The notes under the pieces: model-generated
Told to the model about the DNA's origin: nothing
Seen by the model: the letters and a program-made list of their open reading frames with translations, nothing else
Databases searched by the model: none
Program-made: the position numbers and the translations under genes
Part shown: one piece after another, positions 1-7,528 of the stretch
How positions within the stretch are numbered: the first letter of the stretch is position 1
How the letters are laid out: the number at the start of each line of letters is the position of its first letter
Assembly: GCA_035376985.1 (NCBI GenBank)
Contig: DAOSSA010000026.1
Location: 1-31,559 of the forward strand
DNA: 31,559 bases
From: Brevifilum sp029548365
GTDB taxonomy: Bacteria; Chloroflexota; Anaerolineae; Anaerolineales; Anaerolineaceae
Direction: 5' to 3'

Positions 1-373
1 CGCCCCTACGGTGAAATTATCGATGACAACCCCGGTGACCCGGTGGCGCTCAACCTCGGCCACCCGCAGGGGCAGGTCTCTGTGCTTGCCCTGGGCGGAC
101 ATGGAAGTCCGCCCCTACGGTGAAATTATCGATGACAACCCCGGTGACCCGGTGGCGCTCAACCCCGGTCACCCGTAGGGGCAACCCTCCGTGGTTGCCC
201 TGAGCGGACATGGAAGTCCGCCCCTACGGTGAAATTATCGATGACAACCCTGGTGACCCGGTGGCACTCAACCTCGGCCACCCGTAGGGGCAGGTCTCTG
301 TGCTTGCCCTGGGCGGACATGGCTCGATACCCTTGCAGGGCACAGGGAGTGCTTCGCGAAAGTCCGCCCCTAC
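1..373. repeat. 109-bp tandem repeat array (about three copies)
   Basis: The same unit restarts at 1, 110 and 219, a period of 109 bp, with only a few substitutions between copies. Each unit has two halves: a roughly 56-bp part containing GATGACAACC and GGTGACCCGGTGG, and a 53-bp palindromic element bounded by G(T/C)AGGGGC and GCCCCTAC. The elements lie at 66-118, 175-227 and 284-373. The third is enlarged to 90 bp by extra sequence containing CCCTTGCAGGGCACAGGGAG and CTTCGCGAA. The array runs off the left edge of the window, so its true copy number is unknown. Nothing here looks coding: reading frames across it change content with the repeat rather than showing a protein pattern. Confidence 0.9.
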
Positions 374-402
374 AAATGACGCTGAATTAAGAGCGAACCC
401 AT
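284..402. repeat. Long form of the GTAGGGGC palindromic element plus shared tail
   Basis: The third element (284-373) carries an internal segment and a tail (374-402, AAATGACGCTGAATTAAGA then CGAACCCA) that recur almost identically at 23334-23410. The shared part therefore covers about 75 bp at two loci over 22 kb apart. The ends form an inverted repeat, GTAGGGGC against GCCCCTAC. It has no coding capacity, so it could be a MITE- or REP-like element, mobilised in trans or propagated by another route. No target-site duplication is obvious. Confidence 0.75.
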
Positions 403-426
403 TTTCAATACCCGCGCTAAAATAAT

Positions 427-455
427 TTGACAATGATCACCCCAGTGGATATACT
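427..455 (+). promoter_or_regulatory. Promoter of the riboflavin transporter operon
   Basis: A perfect -35 hexamer TTGACA at 427-432 is followed by a 17-nt spacer and TATACT at 450-455. Transcription should start near 462, about 10-15 nt before the first strand of the FMN riboswitch. This is the best sigma-70-type promoter in the window. Confidence 0.8.
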
Positions 456-470
456 TCAAACAGATATTAA

Positions 471-622
471 CCGATAACCTTCGGGGCAGGGTGCGGGTCA
501 GATGACCTAATTCCCGATCGGTGGTAATCCCGAAAAAGGGAGAGCCCACGAGCGCCATCCTGGGCGCATGAACCGGTGAGAAGCCGGTGCCGGCGGTGAC
601 AGTCCGAATGAGAGAAGGTCGG
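471..622 (+). ncRNA. FMN riboswitch (RFN element)
   Basis: The conserved RFN blocks occur in order: CTTCGGGGCAGGG (from 479), TTCCCGATCGGTGGTAAT (about 511-528), GAGCCCACGAGC (about 541-553), CCGGTGAGAAGCCGG (about 573-587), CGGCGGTGACAGTCCGAATG (591-610) and GAAGGT (614-619). The closing P1 helix pairs ACCTTC (477-482) with GAAGGT (614-619). The family binds flavin mononucleotide. Here it is followed after 25 nt by an intrinsic terminator, so FMN binding is expected to stop transcription of the downstream importer when flavin is plentiful. The identification rests on primary-sequence blocks matching the known consensus, which are very distinctive. Confidence 0.95.
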
Positions 623-647
623 TGCATCCACCTGGATGATTGCCCAC

Positions 648-676
648 GCCCCGTATTAATGAATCGGGGCTTTTTT
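648..676 (+). terminator. Riboswitch-controlled intrinsic terminator
   Basis: The 6-bp GC stem GCCCCG (648-653) / CGGGGC (665-670) encloses an 11-nt loop and is followed immediately by six T residues (671-676). The ATG of the permease starts at 678, one base after the T tract. The CGGGG of the 3' arm is also the only purine-rich sequence that could serve as a ribosome binding site, so the hairpin could block translation as well as end transcription. Confidence 0.85.
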
Positions 677-677
677 A

Positions 678-1487
678 ATGAAGAGCGACACAGGAAAAGA
701 AACCACTCCCCAATCGACAGGCCTGTTTTCGCGCCTGTTGTACCTGGCAGCATCCCTGCTGATTGGCGTCTTGCTCTGGCAGGCTGCGACCATGGTGTTC
801 GGCTTGCCGGCGTTCATCCTGCCCGGCCCAGGGCAGGTTTGGCGGCGATTTATCCAATCCCTGGCGGAGGGTCAACTGCAACAGCATACCCTGACCACCC
901 TGTTCGAGGTTTTAGCCGGGCTGCTCATCGGCGGCTTGGCGGCGACCAGTTTGGGGTACCTGTTAGCCAAATCGGCTCCTTTGGAGAAATTACTCTCTCC
1001 CTACCTGGTCGCCAGCCAATCCCTGCCGGTGGTTGCGATTGCGCCGCTGTTGGTGATCTGGTTTGGCCCGGGAATTTTCTCTAAGATCCTGATTTGCAGC
1101 CTGACTGTATTCTTCCCGATTTTGATCAACACCGTCGTTGGCTTGCGAGAAGTGCCTAACGATCTGCGCGACCTGATGCGCACCTTAAAAGCCAGCTCAA
1201 CCCAAACCCTGTGGAAATTAGAGGTTCCCGCGGCACTGCCGATTTACATGGGCGGTTTGCGCGTTGGCGCCACCCTGTCTGTGATTGGTGCGGTCGTTGG
1301 CGAACTGGTTGGCTCGGATCGCGGGCTGGGGTTTCTGATCAACATCGGGCGCGGGCAATATGACACCGCGCTGGTATTCGTGGCAATTTTCACCCTGGTG
1401 TTTTTGGCCGTGACTTTGTACGGTCTGGTTTTATTGATAGAAAGGCAATTTTTGTCGTGGCAATCCTGGCGCCAGGATGTCCGATGA
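678..1487 (+). CDS. ribX: ABC transporter permease, probable riboflavin importer
   Basis: This 269-residue inner-membrane permease belongs to the BPD/SsuC-ThiX type. About six hydrophobic segments can be seen. The EAA loop that docks the ATPase lies around EVPAALPIYMGGLRVGA (about residues 178-194). It forms a three-gene importer with the lipoprotein at 1518 and the ATPase at 2491. The family normally carries small aromatic compounds such as sulfonates, thiamine precursors and riboflavin. The FMN riboswitch directly upstream points to riboflavin, as in the RibXY systems described from Chloroflexi. The ATG at 678 sits at the end of the terminator T tract with no ordinary Shine-Dalgarno sequence; a later start is possible, but no better one was seen. 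A thiamine-precursor role is less likely because no TPP element is present. Confidence 0.85.
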   Translation: MKSDTGKETTPQSTGLFSRLLYLAASLLIGVLLWQAATMVFGLPAFILPGPGQVWRRFIQSLAEGQLQQHTLTTLFEVLAGLLIGGLAATSLGYLLAKSAPLEKLLSPYLVASQSLPVVAIAPLLVIWFGPGIFSKILICSLTVFFPILINTVVGLREVPNDLRDLMRTLKASSTQTLWKLEVPAALPIYMGGLRVGATLSVIGAVVGELVGSDRGLGFLINIGRGQYDTALVFVAIFTLVFLAVTLYGLVLLIERQFLSWQSWRQDVR

Positions 1488-1517
1488 CCCAAAACGCGAT
1501 TGAAGGAGCGAGCTCTT

Positions 1518-2507
1518 ATGAAAAATAAACCTGTACTGATTCTGACTGCCCTGCTGATTTTCCTTGTCCCAATTCTTTCAGCATGCCAAGCGACTCAAAC
1601 ACCGGAGCAATCCGGGCCAATTCCGGTGCGATTAACCCTGGGGTACATTCCGAACATTCAATTTGCGCCAATTTACGTCGCGATTGACAGGGGTTATTTC
1701 TTGGATGCAGGTTTTGATGTGCAACTGGAATACGGCAACGAAGCGGATGCGGTCGCCCTGATTGGTGCAGGTGAGCAAACCTTTTCTATTGCCAGCGGTG
1801 AGCAGATCCTGCTGGCGCGTGCCCAGGGTCTGCCGGTGACCTATGTCGCCGCCTGGTACAGTGAATACCCGGTCGGTGTGGTCTCATTGACCGATTACCG
1901 CATCCGGGTACCTGAAAATTTACGCGGGGTTAAGGTCGGCCTGCCCGGTCTGTACGGCGCCAGCTATATTGGGATGATTGCCCTGCTGGAGGCTGGCGGA
2001 ATGACCGAGGACGATGTTAACCTGTTCTCAATCGGTTTCAACCAGGTAGAGGCGATAGTCAGCGGGCAGGTGGAATCGGCGGTGATTTATCTGGCCAATG
2101 AACCCGTTGTGCTGCGGTCGCAGGGGTATTCAGTGGATGTTGTGCGTGTGGCTGATTACATGCAACTGGTTTCCAACGGTTTGGTGACCAACGAAGCGAC
2201 GATCAAGAAGAATCCTGAGATGGTGAAAGCTTTTATCGGCGCGATGCTGCAGGGGATTGCAGATACGGCTGATAATCCAATTGCAGCCTTCGAGATCAGT
2301 AAAAAATACGTTGAAAACCTCGCCGATGCGAATACGGACCTGCAACGACAGATACTGGGCGAGTCAATTACCTTATGGCAGACCGAGCGCCTGGGGTACA
2401 CCGATCCAGCGGGATGGATCAACATGCAGACGGTACTGTTAAAAATGGGCTTATTGACCGAGACCCAGGACCTGGACAAGGCATTTACGAATGAATTCCT
2501 GCCCTGA
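1518..2507 (+). CDS. ribY: Riboflavin-type substrate-binding lipoprotein (NMT1/THI5-like)
   Basis: This 329-residue lipoprotein is the extracytoplasmic solute receptor of the importer. Residues 1-22 are a signal peptide with lipobox LSAC, so Cys23 should be lipidated. The mature part is an NMT1/THI5-like periplasmic-binding fold: it opens with LTLGYIPNIQFAPIYVAIDRGYF, split here as LTLGYIPNIQFAP and IYVAIDRGYF, and continues with an FSIASGEQILLARAQG segment typical of SsuA/ThiY-like receptors. I chose the ATG at 1518 because AAGGAG at 1503-1508 lies 9 nt upstream; a TTG 18 bases further upstream lies inside that site. The gene follows the permease by 30 bp and overlaps the ATPase by 17 bp. 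The ligand is inferred only from the FMN riboswitch. Confidence 0.85.
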   Translation: MKNKPVLILTALLIFLVPILSACQATQTPEQSGPIPVRLTLGYIPNIQFAPIYVAIDRGYFLDAGFDVQLEYGNEADAVALIGAGEQTFSIASGEQILLARAQGLPVTYVAAWYSEYPVGVVSLTDYRIRVPENLRGVKVGLPGLYGASYIGMIALLEAGGMTEDDVNLFSIGFNQVEAIVSGQVESAVIYLANEPVVLRSQGYSVDVVRVADYMQLVSNGLVTNEATIKKNPEMVKAFIGAMLQGIADTADNPIAAFEISKKYVENLADANTDLQRQILGESITLWQTERLGYTDPAGWINMQTVLLKMGLLTETQDLDKAFTNEFLP

Positions 2508-3261
2508 AGCAGCGCTGAGCGTCCACAACCTGGATGTGATCTTCCGAGATGCCAGCGGTGTGGTGCATGCCCTGCATGATCTGACCTTCAGCCTGCCGCC
2601 CAACGGATTTCTTTCGTTGATCGGGCCTTCTGGTTGCGGCAAGAGCACCCTGTTAAGGGTTTTAGCCGGGCTGGTGCCGCCCACTGCTGGCGAAGTGTGT
2701 TATAACACCGACCAACCCAAAATCGGCATGGTGTTTCAAAAAGCGAACCTGATGCCCTGGCGAAGGGTGCTGGAAAATATCAGCCTTCCCCTGGAATTAA
2801 AGGGGCTGCCCAAGAAAACAATCCTGGACCGGGTTCATGAAGTGATCCGTCAGGTGGGGCTGGAGGGCTTTGAGCGCGCCTACCCGCGCGATCTCTCGGG
2901 TGGGATGGCGCAGCGTGTGGCGATTGGGCGTTCGTTGATCCAGGACCCTGATATTCTATTGCTGGACGAACCCTTTGGCGCTCTGGATGCGCTGACCCGC
3001 GAGCGGATGGGGGATGAATTACAGCATATCTGGCATGCGCACAAAAAAACCGTGGTTTTAGTAACCCATTCAATCCCCGAAGCGGTGTATCTTTCTGACC
3101 AGGTTCTGGCGCTCTCCTCACGACCGGGCAGCATCGTCCTCGATATGCCGGTCGACTTGCCTCGGCCGCGCACATCGGAAATACGTTATTCAGATTCCTT
3201 CAGTAAGTTGACGCATAAACTGCGCGATACGCTTCAAGAAGACAACACCATGATCACATGA
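2491..3261 (+). CDS. ABC transporter ATPase of the riboflavin importer
   Basis: This 256-residue cytoplasmic ATPase has the Walker A GPSGCGKST (residues 45-53), Q-loop Gln83, signature LSGGMAQR (135-142), Walker B ILLLDEP (155-161) and switch His193. It belongs to the SsuB/TauB/ThiZ-like importer ATPases. Its ATG lies 17 bp inside the end of the lipoprotein gene, so translation is probably coupled; AAGG at 2479-2482 is a weak ribosome site. It is the third gene of the FMN-controlled operon and should power riboflavin uptake. Its end is only 2 bp from the end of the convergent MFS gene. Confidence 0.9.
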   Translation: MNSCPEAALSVHNLDVIFRDASGVVHALHDLTFSLPPNGFLSLIGPSGCGKSTLLRVLAGLVPPTAGEVCYNTDQPKIGMVFQKANLMPWRRVLENISLPLELKGLPKKTILDRVHEVIRQVGLEGFERAYPRDLSGGMAQRVAIGRSLIQDPDILLLDEPFGALDALTRERMGDELQHIWHAHKKTVVLVTHSIPEAVYLSDQVLALSSRPGSIVLDMPVDLPRPRTSEIRYSDSFSKLTHKLRDTLQEDNTMIT

Positions 3262-3263
3262 TG

Positions 3264-4457
3264 TCATTCGGTCGCCTTGATTGACGCACGCTGAAATCTG
3301 AGCAGAATGATGATGCCCAGTCCGAGCAGCGAGGCTCCAAACACAACCAGAATCATCGCAAATCCACCAAAACGATCAAACATCTGGCCCAATAATAATG
3401 GCAGGATCATCATTCCCAGGCTCGAACCCAGGAAGAGCAGCCCCGTGACCCGACCGGTCATGTTCACCAGGGTCTTCGCATATGATAAAAGCGTTGGGAA
3501 TAAGATCGAGGTCGCCAACCCTACCCCGGCTGCGCCAATCCACATCATCACCGGGTGGATCGGCCAAATTAGAAGAAATATGACTACCAGGGTCAATAAG
3601 GAGAAATTGAACAGAACCATCGTACCGGGGGCAACCTTTTTTGATATCGGGATGGCGATCAGCCGACCCAGGGACAGGCTGGCCCAAAACAGCGCGGTGA
3701 TCCGTGATGCCGTAGCGATGTCTGCAATCCCTGATTCAGAGACATAGCTAAAAATCCACCCGCTGAAGCCAATCTGGACCCCTACGGCAAAAAAGATGGC
3801 CAGTATCAACATAAGTATGATACCCACATGATGCACTTTTTCTGGGCTTTCGGTTTTAACTGCTGCCGGGTTTTCAGGTGAAGGGGAGCTGACCAACCCC
3901 AGCAATCCTGGGATGAACAGCAGCATCAGCGCCCAGATAGCCCAGCTCAGACTGCCGCCAGTCCATCCCAGGACGGTCGTAATGATCAGCGGTGTAAAAA
4001 ATGCGCCGATACCAAAAATAAAATGCAGGGCATTTAAATAAGGACCCACGCCTGATTGAAAAATCCATACCATGTTTAAGTTTGTACCCACATCGATGGC
4101 TCCAACGCCCAAGCCGAAAAAGAACAGCACGATCAACAAGGTGGAGAACCAGGACATCAACGGGATCAGAAAACCGGTCAGTATCATCACTAATAAAAAC
4201 AGGGTCATCAGACGATGGGTTCTAACCCGGTCAAACAACCAACCCCCGCTCAGTGAGCCGATCAGATACCCCAGGTTCTGTGCAGTAAAAGCGAAACCCA
4301 TCTGACCCAGGGAAACGCTGACCTGATCCGCTAAAAAAGGCAGCAAGGGGCCGAGCATGGAAATGCCGATCCCCACGGAGATGTATACAATGGCGTAAAT
4401 CAGAAATCGCCTTGCATTAAGTGAGCCAGGGTTTGAAAATAGAGCAATTTTTTTCAC
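3264..4457 (-). CDS. Major facilitator superfamily transporter
   Basis: This 397-residue membrane protein has about twelve hydrophobic segments. A loop after the second segment reads GGWLFDRVRTHRLM, the MFS motif A region, and a long polar linker (about residues 195-212, rich in P, E, S and K) separates the two six-helix halves. I read the start as GTG at 4457, preceded by CGAGG about 9 nt upstream; an overlapping ATG runs straight into TGA. The substrate is not visible. The overall look (FucP-like or NarK-unlike, no antibiotic-efflux signature) suggests a sugar or small organic solute. It converges on the riboflavin importer with a 2-bp gap, and no terminator was found between them. Confidence 0.85.
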   Translation of the reverse strand: MKKIALFSNPGSLNARRFLIYAIVYISVGIGISMLGPLLPFLADQVSVSLGQMGFAFTAQNLGYLIGSLSGGWLFDRVRTHRLMTLFLLVMILTGFLIPLMSWFSTLLIVLFFFGLGVGAIDVGTNLNMVWIFQSGVGPYLNALHFIFGIGAFFTPLIITTVLGWTGGSLSWAIWALMLLFIPGLLGLVSSPSPENPAAVKTESPEKVHHVGIILMLILAIFFAVGVQIGFSGWIFSYVSESGIADIATASRITALFWASLSLGRLIAIPISKKVAPGTMVLFNFSLLTLVVIFLLIWPIHPVMMWIGAAGVGLATSILFPTLLSYAKTLVNMTGRVTGLLFLGSSLGMMILPLLLGQMFDRFGGFAMILVVFGASLLGLGIIILLRFQRASIKATE

Positions 4458-4682
4458 ATCAATGCCTCGTCGTGCCTCAATTTTGGTAACTCAGTAATGT
4501 TATCATCAAAGTCAAACTTCGCAACCCGTTTCCGATGGACAAACCCCGAGCAGCTCATTCTTGAAAATTAGTTACTATTTACTATATGGAAGAAACCAAA
4601 CATCTGAATAACCCGAAGCATAATTGTTATCATCCTAAGTTATAATAGATTAACAGAACCACTGGTAGTAAGGCGCATTATT
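4458..4682. promoter_or_regulatory. Divergent intergenic region with a candidate promoter for the restriction-modification pair
   Basis: An exact TATAAT at 4641-4646 lies 36 bp before the methyltransferase ATG. No good -35 box is found 16-18 nt upstream (GCATAA is the best), so the promoter may be weak or activator-dependent. The stretch also holds GTTATCATC at 4499-4507 and 4626-4634. The region is much richer in A and T than the genes to the left. Confidence 0.4.
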
Positions 4683-5633
4683 ATGATCAAGAAATCTGAC
4701 AAATTTGATACAAGTGCAGATATTGTTTACTTTAATGGTGATGTTAACGATTTGCTGGTTGACATTCCAAATGAATTTGTTCAGCTTATTGTGACCTCGC
4801 CCCCTTACAACCTGGGTAAGGAGTATGAAGAAAAGACTGATATTGATAATTATCTCAAACAACAAGAGAAAATAATTACACAATGTGTACGGGTCCTTAA
4901 ATCAACTGGAAGTATTTGTTGGCAAGTTGGTAATTATGTCGGAAATGGCGAGATTATTCCGCTTGATATTATATTGTTTCCAATTTTTTCCAATCTGGGT
5001 TTACATTTGCGTAATCGGATCGTTTGGCATTATGGGCACGGACTGCATGCAACAAAACGGTTTTCCGGACGATATGAAGTCATCCTCTGGTTTACAAAAA
5101 CTGATCAATTTGTTTTCAATCTTGATTCAGTACGTGTGCCACAAAAGTATCCACAAAAAAAACATTTTAAAGGACCCAAAAAAGGACAGTTGTCCGGTAA
5201 CCCCCTGGGCAAGAATCCGTCAGATGTTTGGGATATTCCAAATGTAAAATCTAATCATGTTGAAAAAACAACACATCCGTGCCAATTCCCAATCGAGCTT
5301 ATTGAACGCCTGGTATTGTCAATGACAAACGAAAATGATTGGGTATTTGATCCTTTTATGGGTGTTGCCTCCACAGCCGTAGCCAGTTTATTACATCGTC
5401 GAAAAGTCATTGGTGCAGAAATTGTTGAAGACTATGTGAACATTGGATGGGAAAGAATTAGACTCGCTGAAGAAGGCAATTTGCGGATCAGGCCCATGAA
5501 TCGACCTGTGTATAACCCCGATAGCCCCGACTCTTATGTTCCCCCAAAACAAGTAGCTCTTGATTCAAGCTATTCAAAAACGCAATTACAGCTTTTTGAA
5601 AAGGCAAAAATAAAACACAAACAGGATCTGTGA
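4683..5633 (+). CDS. Type II DNA methyltransferase, beta class (probably N4-cytosine)
   Basis: This 316-residue enzyme transfers a methyl group from S-adenosylmethionine to DNA. The catalytic motif IV, TSPPYN (residues 38-43), comes first and the AdoMet-binding motif I, DPFMGVAST, comes near residue 225, which is the beta-class order. SPPY is the usual form in N4-cytosine methylases. The central part (about 120-200), rich in basic residues and including a GRYE segment, would hold the target-recognition region. The gene overlaps the GTG of the following endonuclease frame by a few bases, and together they form a type II restriction-modification unit. Base composition is AT-rich compared with flanking genes. 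N6-adenine specificity cannot be excluded from sequence alone. Confidence 0.88.
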   Translation: MIKKSDKFDTSADIVYFNGDVNDLLVDIPNEFVQLIVTSPPYNLGKEYEEKTDIDNYLKQQEKIITQCVRVLKSTGSICWQVGNYVGNGEIIPLDIILFPIFSNLGLHLRNRIVWHYGHGLHATKRFSGRYEVILWFTKTDQFVFNLDSVRVPQKYPQKKHFKGPKKGQLSGNPLGKNPSDVWDIPNVKSNHVEKTTHPCQFPIELIERLVLSMTNENDWVFDPFMGVASTAVASLLHRRKVIGAEIVEDYVNIGWERIRLAEEGNLRIRPMNRPVYNPDSPDSYVPPKQVALDSSYSKTQLQLFEKAKIKHKQDL

Positions 5634-5635
5634 CA

Positions 5636-6190
5636 ATGAAAATCGTTTATGAATATTCCCATTTAGGCGGATCGGAAATATTACAGGTCAGATATCCGGA
5701 AATAAACTCTGAAATTGCTCAAGTAATTTCTAATGTTTCAGCGTTGAGATTGAAAAAAAGCAAAGAAAAAACCATGGCTGGGAAAATGCTCTTCTCCCCT
5801 ACAAATATGAACAGTCAGTTTAAGAAACAATTTCATGATCACGGCTTTAGAGAAATTCGAGATTATTACACTATCGAGATTCCAAATCATTGCGTGAGAA
5901 TCTCAAGAGCTTATAAACAAATTGATTTTGTTAAACAAAAAGTTCTCGTTGAAGTTCAATTCGGCAAATATGCTTTTATGTTTTATGATATGGCAAAATT
6001 TCAATACTTCTTCAACGAAAACAAAGCAGATGTTGGCGTTGAAATTGTTCCTTGTTATTATTTACAGCGCGAAATGTCCTCAGGCGTTTCCTATGGTGAA
6101 CAATTGATTTATGATATTGAACGGTTAAAAAGACATTTTCCAGCAGTCCCAGTTAAAGTAATTTTGATCGATGTAGAAAATGAAAAATAG
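5636..6190 (+). CDS. BglII-family type II restriction endonuclease
   Basis: This 184-residue protein resembles R.BglII. The N terminus (MKIVYEYSHL...EIL) matches the BglII pattern. The segment from Asp97 to Phe114 (QIDFVKQK then VLVEVQFGKYAF) carries Asp97, Glu106 and Gln108 with exactly the spacing of the BglII catalytic residues Asp84, Glu93 and Gln95. BglII and its relative BstYI cut at a GATC core (AGATCT and RGATCY), so this enzyme probably does too. I chose the ATG at 5636: CAGGA at 5622-5626 is 9 nt upstream, while the in-frame GTG at 5630 would be too close. It is shorter than BglII (223 residues). The methyltransferase immediately upstream supports a restriction role. Confidence 0.82.
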   Translation: MKIVYEYSHLGGSEILQVRYPEINSEIAQVISNVSALRLKKSKEKTMAGKMLFSPTNMNSQFKKQFHDHGFREIRDYYTIEIPNHCVRISRAYKQIDFVKQKVLVEVQFGKYAFMFYDMAKFQYFFNENKADVGVEIVPCYYLQREMSSGVSYGEQLIYDIERLKRHFPAVPVKVILIDVENEK

Positions 6191-6251
6191 CTTACCCTGG
6201 TTATCATCTAAGAAAATGTAAAGTAATTTTGTAATTATTAAAGGAATTCTT

Positions 6252-7265
6252 ATGCCCCGCCCATTAAAAATTGTTATCCCGATGGCCGGTTATGGCACCC
6301 GCCTGCGCCCGCTGACCTGGAGCAAGCCCAAGCCGTTAGTTCCCCTGGCGGGGAAAACCGTCCTGGACTACCTGGTAGACATGTTTCGCAGCGCCCCGGA
6401 CTTTGAACAGGCTGAATTTGTGTTCATCCTCGGGCCGACTATGGGCGAACAGATACAGGAATACACATCCTGGCACTACCCGAACTTAAAGGTCCACTAT
6501 CCCATCCAGCCGGAGATGATCGGTCAATCCGATGCTTTCTGGCAGGCGCGGGAATTTTTGCACGGGTCGATGTTAATGGCCTTTTCCGACACCCTGATTG
6601 AGATCGACTTTTCATCCCTGAAGGATGAACAGGCAGACGGCATCGCCTGGGTCAAGCCGGTACCTGATCCGCGACGCTTTGGCGTGGCAGAGGTTGATGA
6701 AAACGGGTGGGTCACCAGGCTGATTGAAAAGCCCCAATCGATGGACAACAACCTGGTGCTGGTCGGGTGTTATTATTTCCGTGAGGCTGAAGAACTACTT
6801 TCAGCGATTAAAGCCCAGAAAGAACAGGACCTTTCTCTTCGGGGAGAATTCTACCTGGCAGATGCGATCAATATCCTGTTGGAACGTGGGTTTAATATGC
6901 GCACAGAAATCGTGGATACCTGGCTGGATGCCGGCACAATCGCTGCCACCATCGAGACCAACCGCTATTTGATGGATCATGGCCGAGAAAACAGCGCAGC
7001 ATGGTCAAACCTGGAAGATAGCCTGATCATCCCGCCGGTTAACCTGCACCCTTCAGCGCAGATTCGCAAGTCTACCATCGGGCCGTATGTTTCCCTTGGA
7101 GAGGGAACGCTGGTTGAGAACAGCCTGATCGAGGATGCTATCATCGGATCCGGGACTGTGATCACCGACTGCAAGCTGGAGACCTCGTTGATCGGGGATC
7201 GGGTAATGATCAGCGGTATGAGCGGTAAGTTCAATTTAGGAGATGACAGCCAGGTGCAGAGATGA
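6252..7265 (+). CDS. NDP-sugar nucleotidyltransferase (RmlA/GlmU-like) with beta-helix tail
   Basis: This 337-residue cytoplasmic enzyme should join a sugar 1-phosphate to a nucleoside triphosphate to make an activated sugar. The N terminus has the signature GYGTRLRPLTWSKPKPLVP (residues 13-31), with the nucleotide-binding GxGTRLRP and the lysine of KP. GQSDAFWQA and AFSDTLIEID correspond to the usual base-recognition and metal-binding stretches, although the usual GD reads SD. From about residue 255 the sequence turns into hexapeptide-like repeats (IGPYVSLGEGTLVENS, IGSGTVITDC), a left-handed beta-helix often used for oligomerisation. AAGGA at 6241-6245 sets the ATG. The sugar and base cannot be told. 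The gene overlaps the next one by ATGA. Confidence 0.85.
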   Translation: MPRPLKIVIPMAGYGTRLRPLTWSKPKPLVPLAGKTVLDYLVDMFRSAPDFEQAEFVFILGPTMGEQIQEYTSWHYPNLKVHYPIQPEMIGQSDAFWQAREFLHGSMLMAFSDTLIEIDFSSLKDEQADGIAWVKPVPDPRRFGVAEVDENGWVTRLIEKPQSMDNNLVLVGCYYFREAEELLSAIKAQKEQDLSLRGEFYLADAINILLERGFNMRTEIVDTWLDAGTIAATIETNRYLMDHGRENSAAWSNLEDSLIIPPVNLHPSAQIRKSTIGPYVSLGEGTLVENSLIEDAIIGSGTVITDCKLETSLIGDRVMISGMSGKFNLGDDSQVQR

Positions 7266-7519
7266 AAGTTCAGGTGGAATCTTATGCAGGCAGCAACCAC
7301 CCCGAAACGCCGCGTACCATAATCTGGGAAGGCCAGCGCTATACCGTCCAAAAGGTTCTTGAACGTCGAAGAGAACCGCATGGGCTCGGCTTTCTGGTGC
7401 ACTGTATTCCGGGTGACCAAATATGCGATCTTTTTTATCTGTTAGAAACAGAAGAATGGCAGATAAACCCCCACGGGACTGCCTTTATTGATCAACTATC
7501 TCAAGAAACAAGGAAATAA
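7262..7519 (+). CDS. Small conserved-looking protein of unknown function (DUF6504-like?)
   Basis: This 85-residue soluble protein is translationally coupled to the nucleotidyltransferase through an ATGA overlap (7262-7265). The central part, TIIWEGQRYTVQKVLER then a WQINPHG region, resembles the short DUF6504-type proteins with a WxGxxYxV strand, but I cannot confirm that by eye. It has two Cys residues (47 and 54 region) and no membrane segment. Its position between a sugar nucleotidyltransferase and an aminotransferase, with a tight gap to the latter, argues that it is a real gene. No function is proposed. Confidence 0.65.
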   Translation: MKVQVESYAGSNHPETPRTIIWEGQRYTVQKVLERRREPHGLGFLVHCIPGDQICDLFYLLETEEWQINPHGTAFIDQLSQETRK

Positions 7520-7528
7520 GGAGTTAAT

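Larger units (their letters stand above)
4626..6212. mobile_element. Putative horizontally acquired restriction-modification cassette
   Basis: The methyltransferase and endonuclease genes are clearly AT-rich with many A/T-ending codons, unlike the GC-richer genes on both sides. The cassette lies between two near-identical short direct repeats, GTTATCATCCTAAG (4626-4639) and GTTATCATCTAAG (6200-6212), with a third partial copy at 4499-4511. No integrase or transposase is present. Its boundaries are inferred from composition and these repeats only. Confidence 0.5.

Noticed and set aside
1..373. CRISPR array
   Set aside because: The repeats are 109 bp long with no short unique spacers and no cas genes; spacing and structure do not fit.
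587..1084. A 165-codon plus-strand frame overlapping the riboswitch and the permease
   Set aside because: It covers the FMN element and terminator and is in another frame of the clear permease gene; its protein has no pattern.
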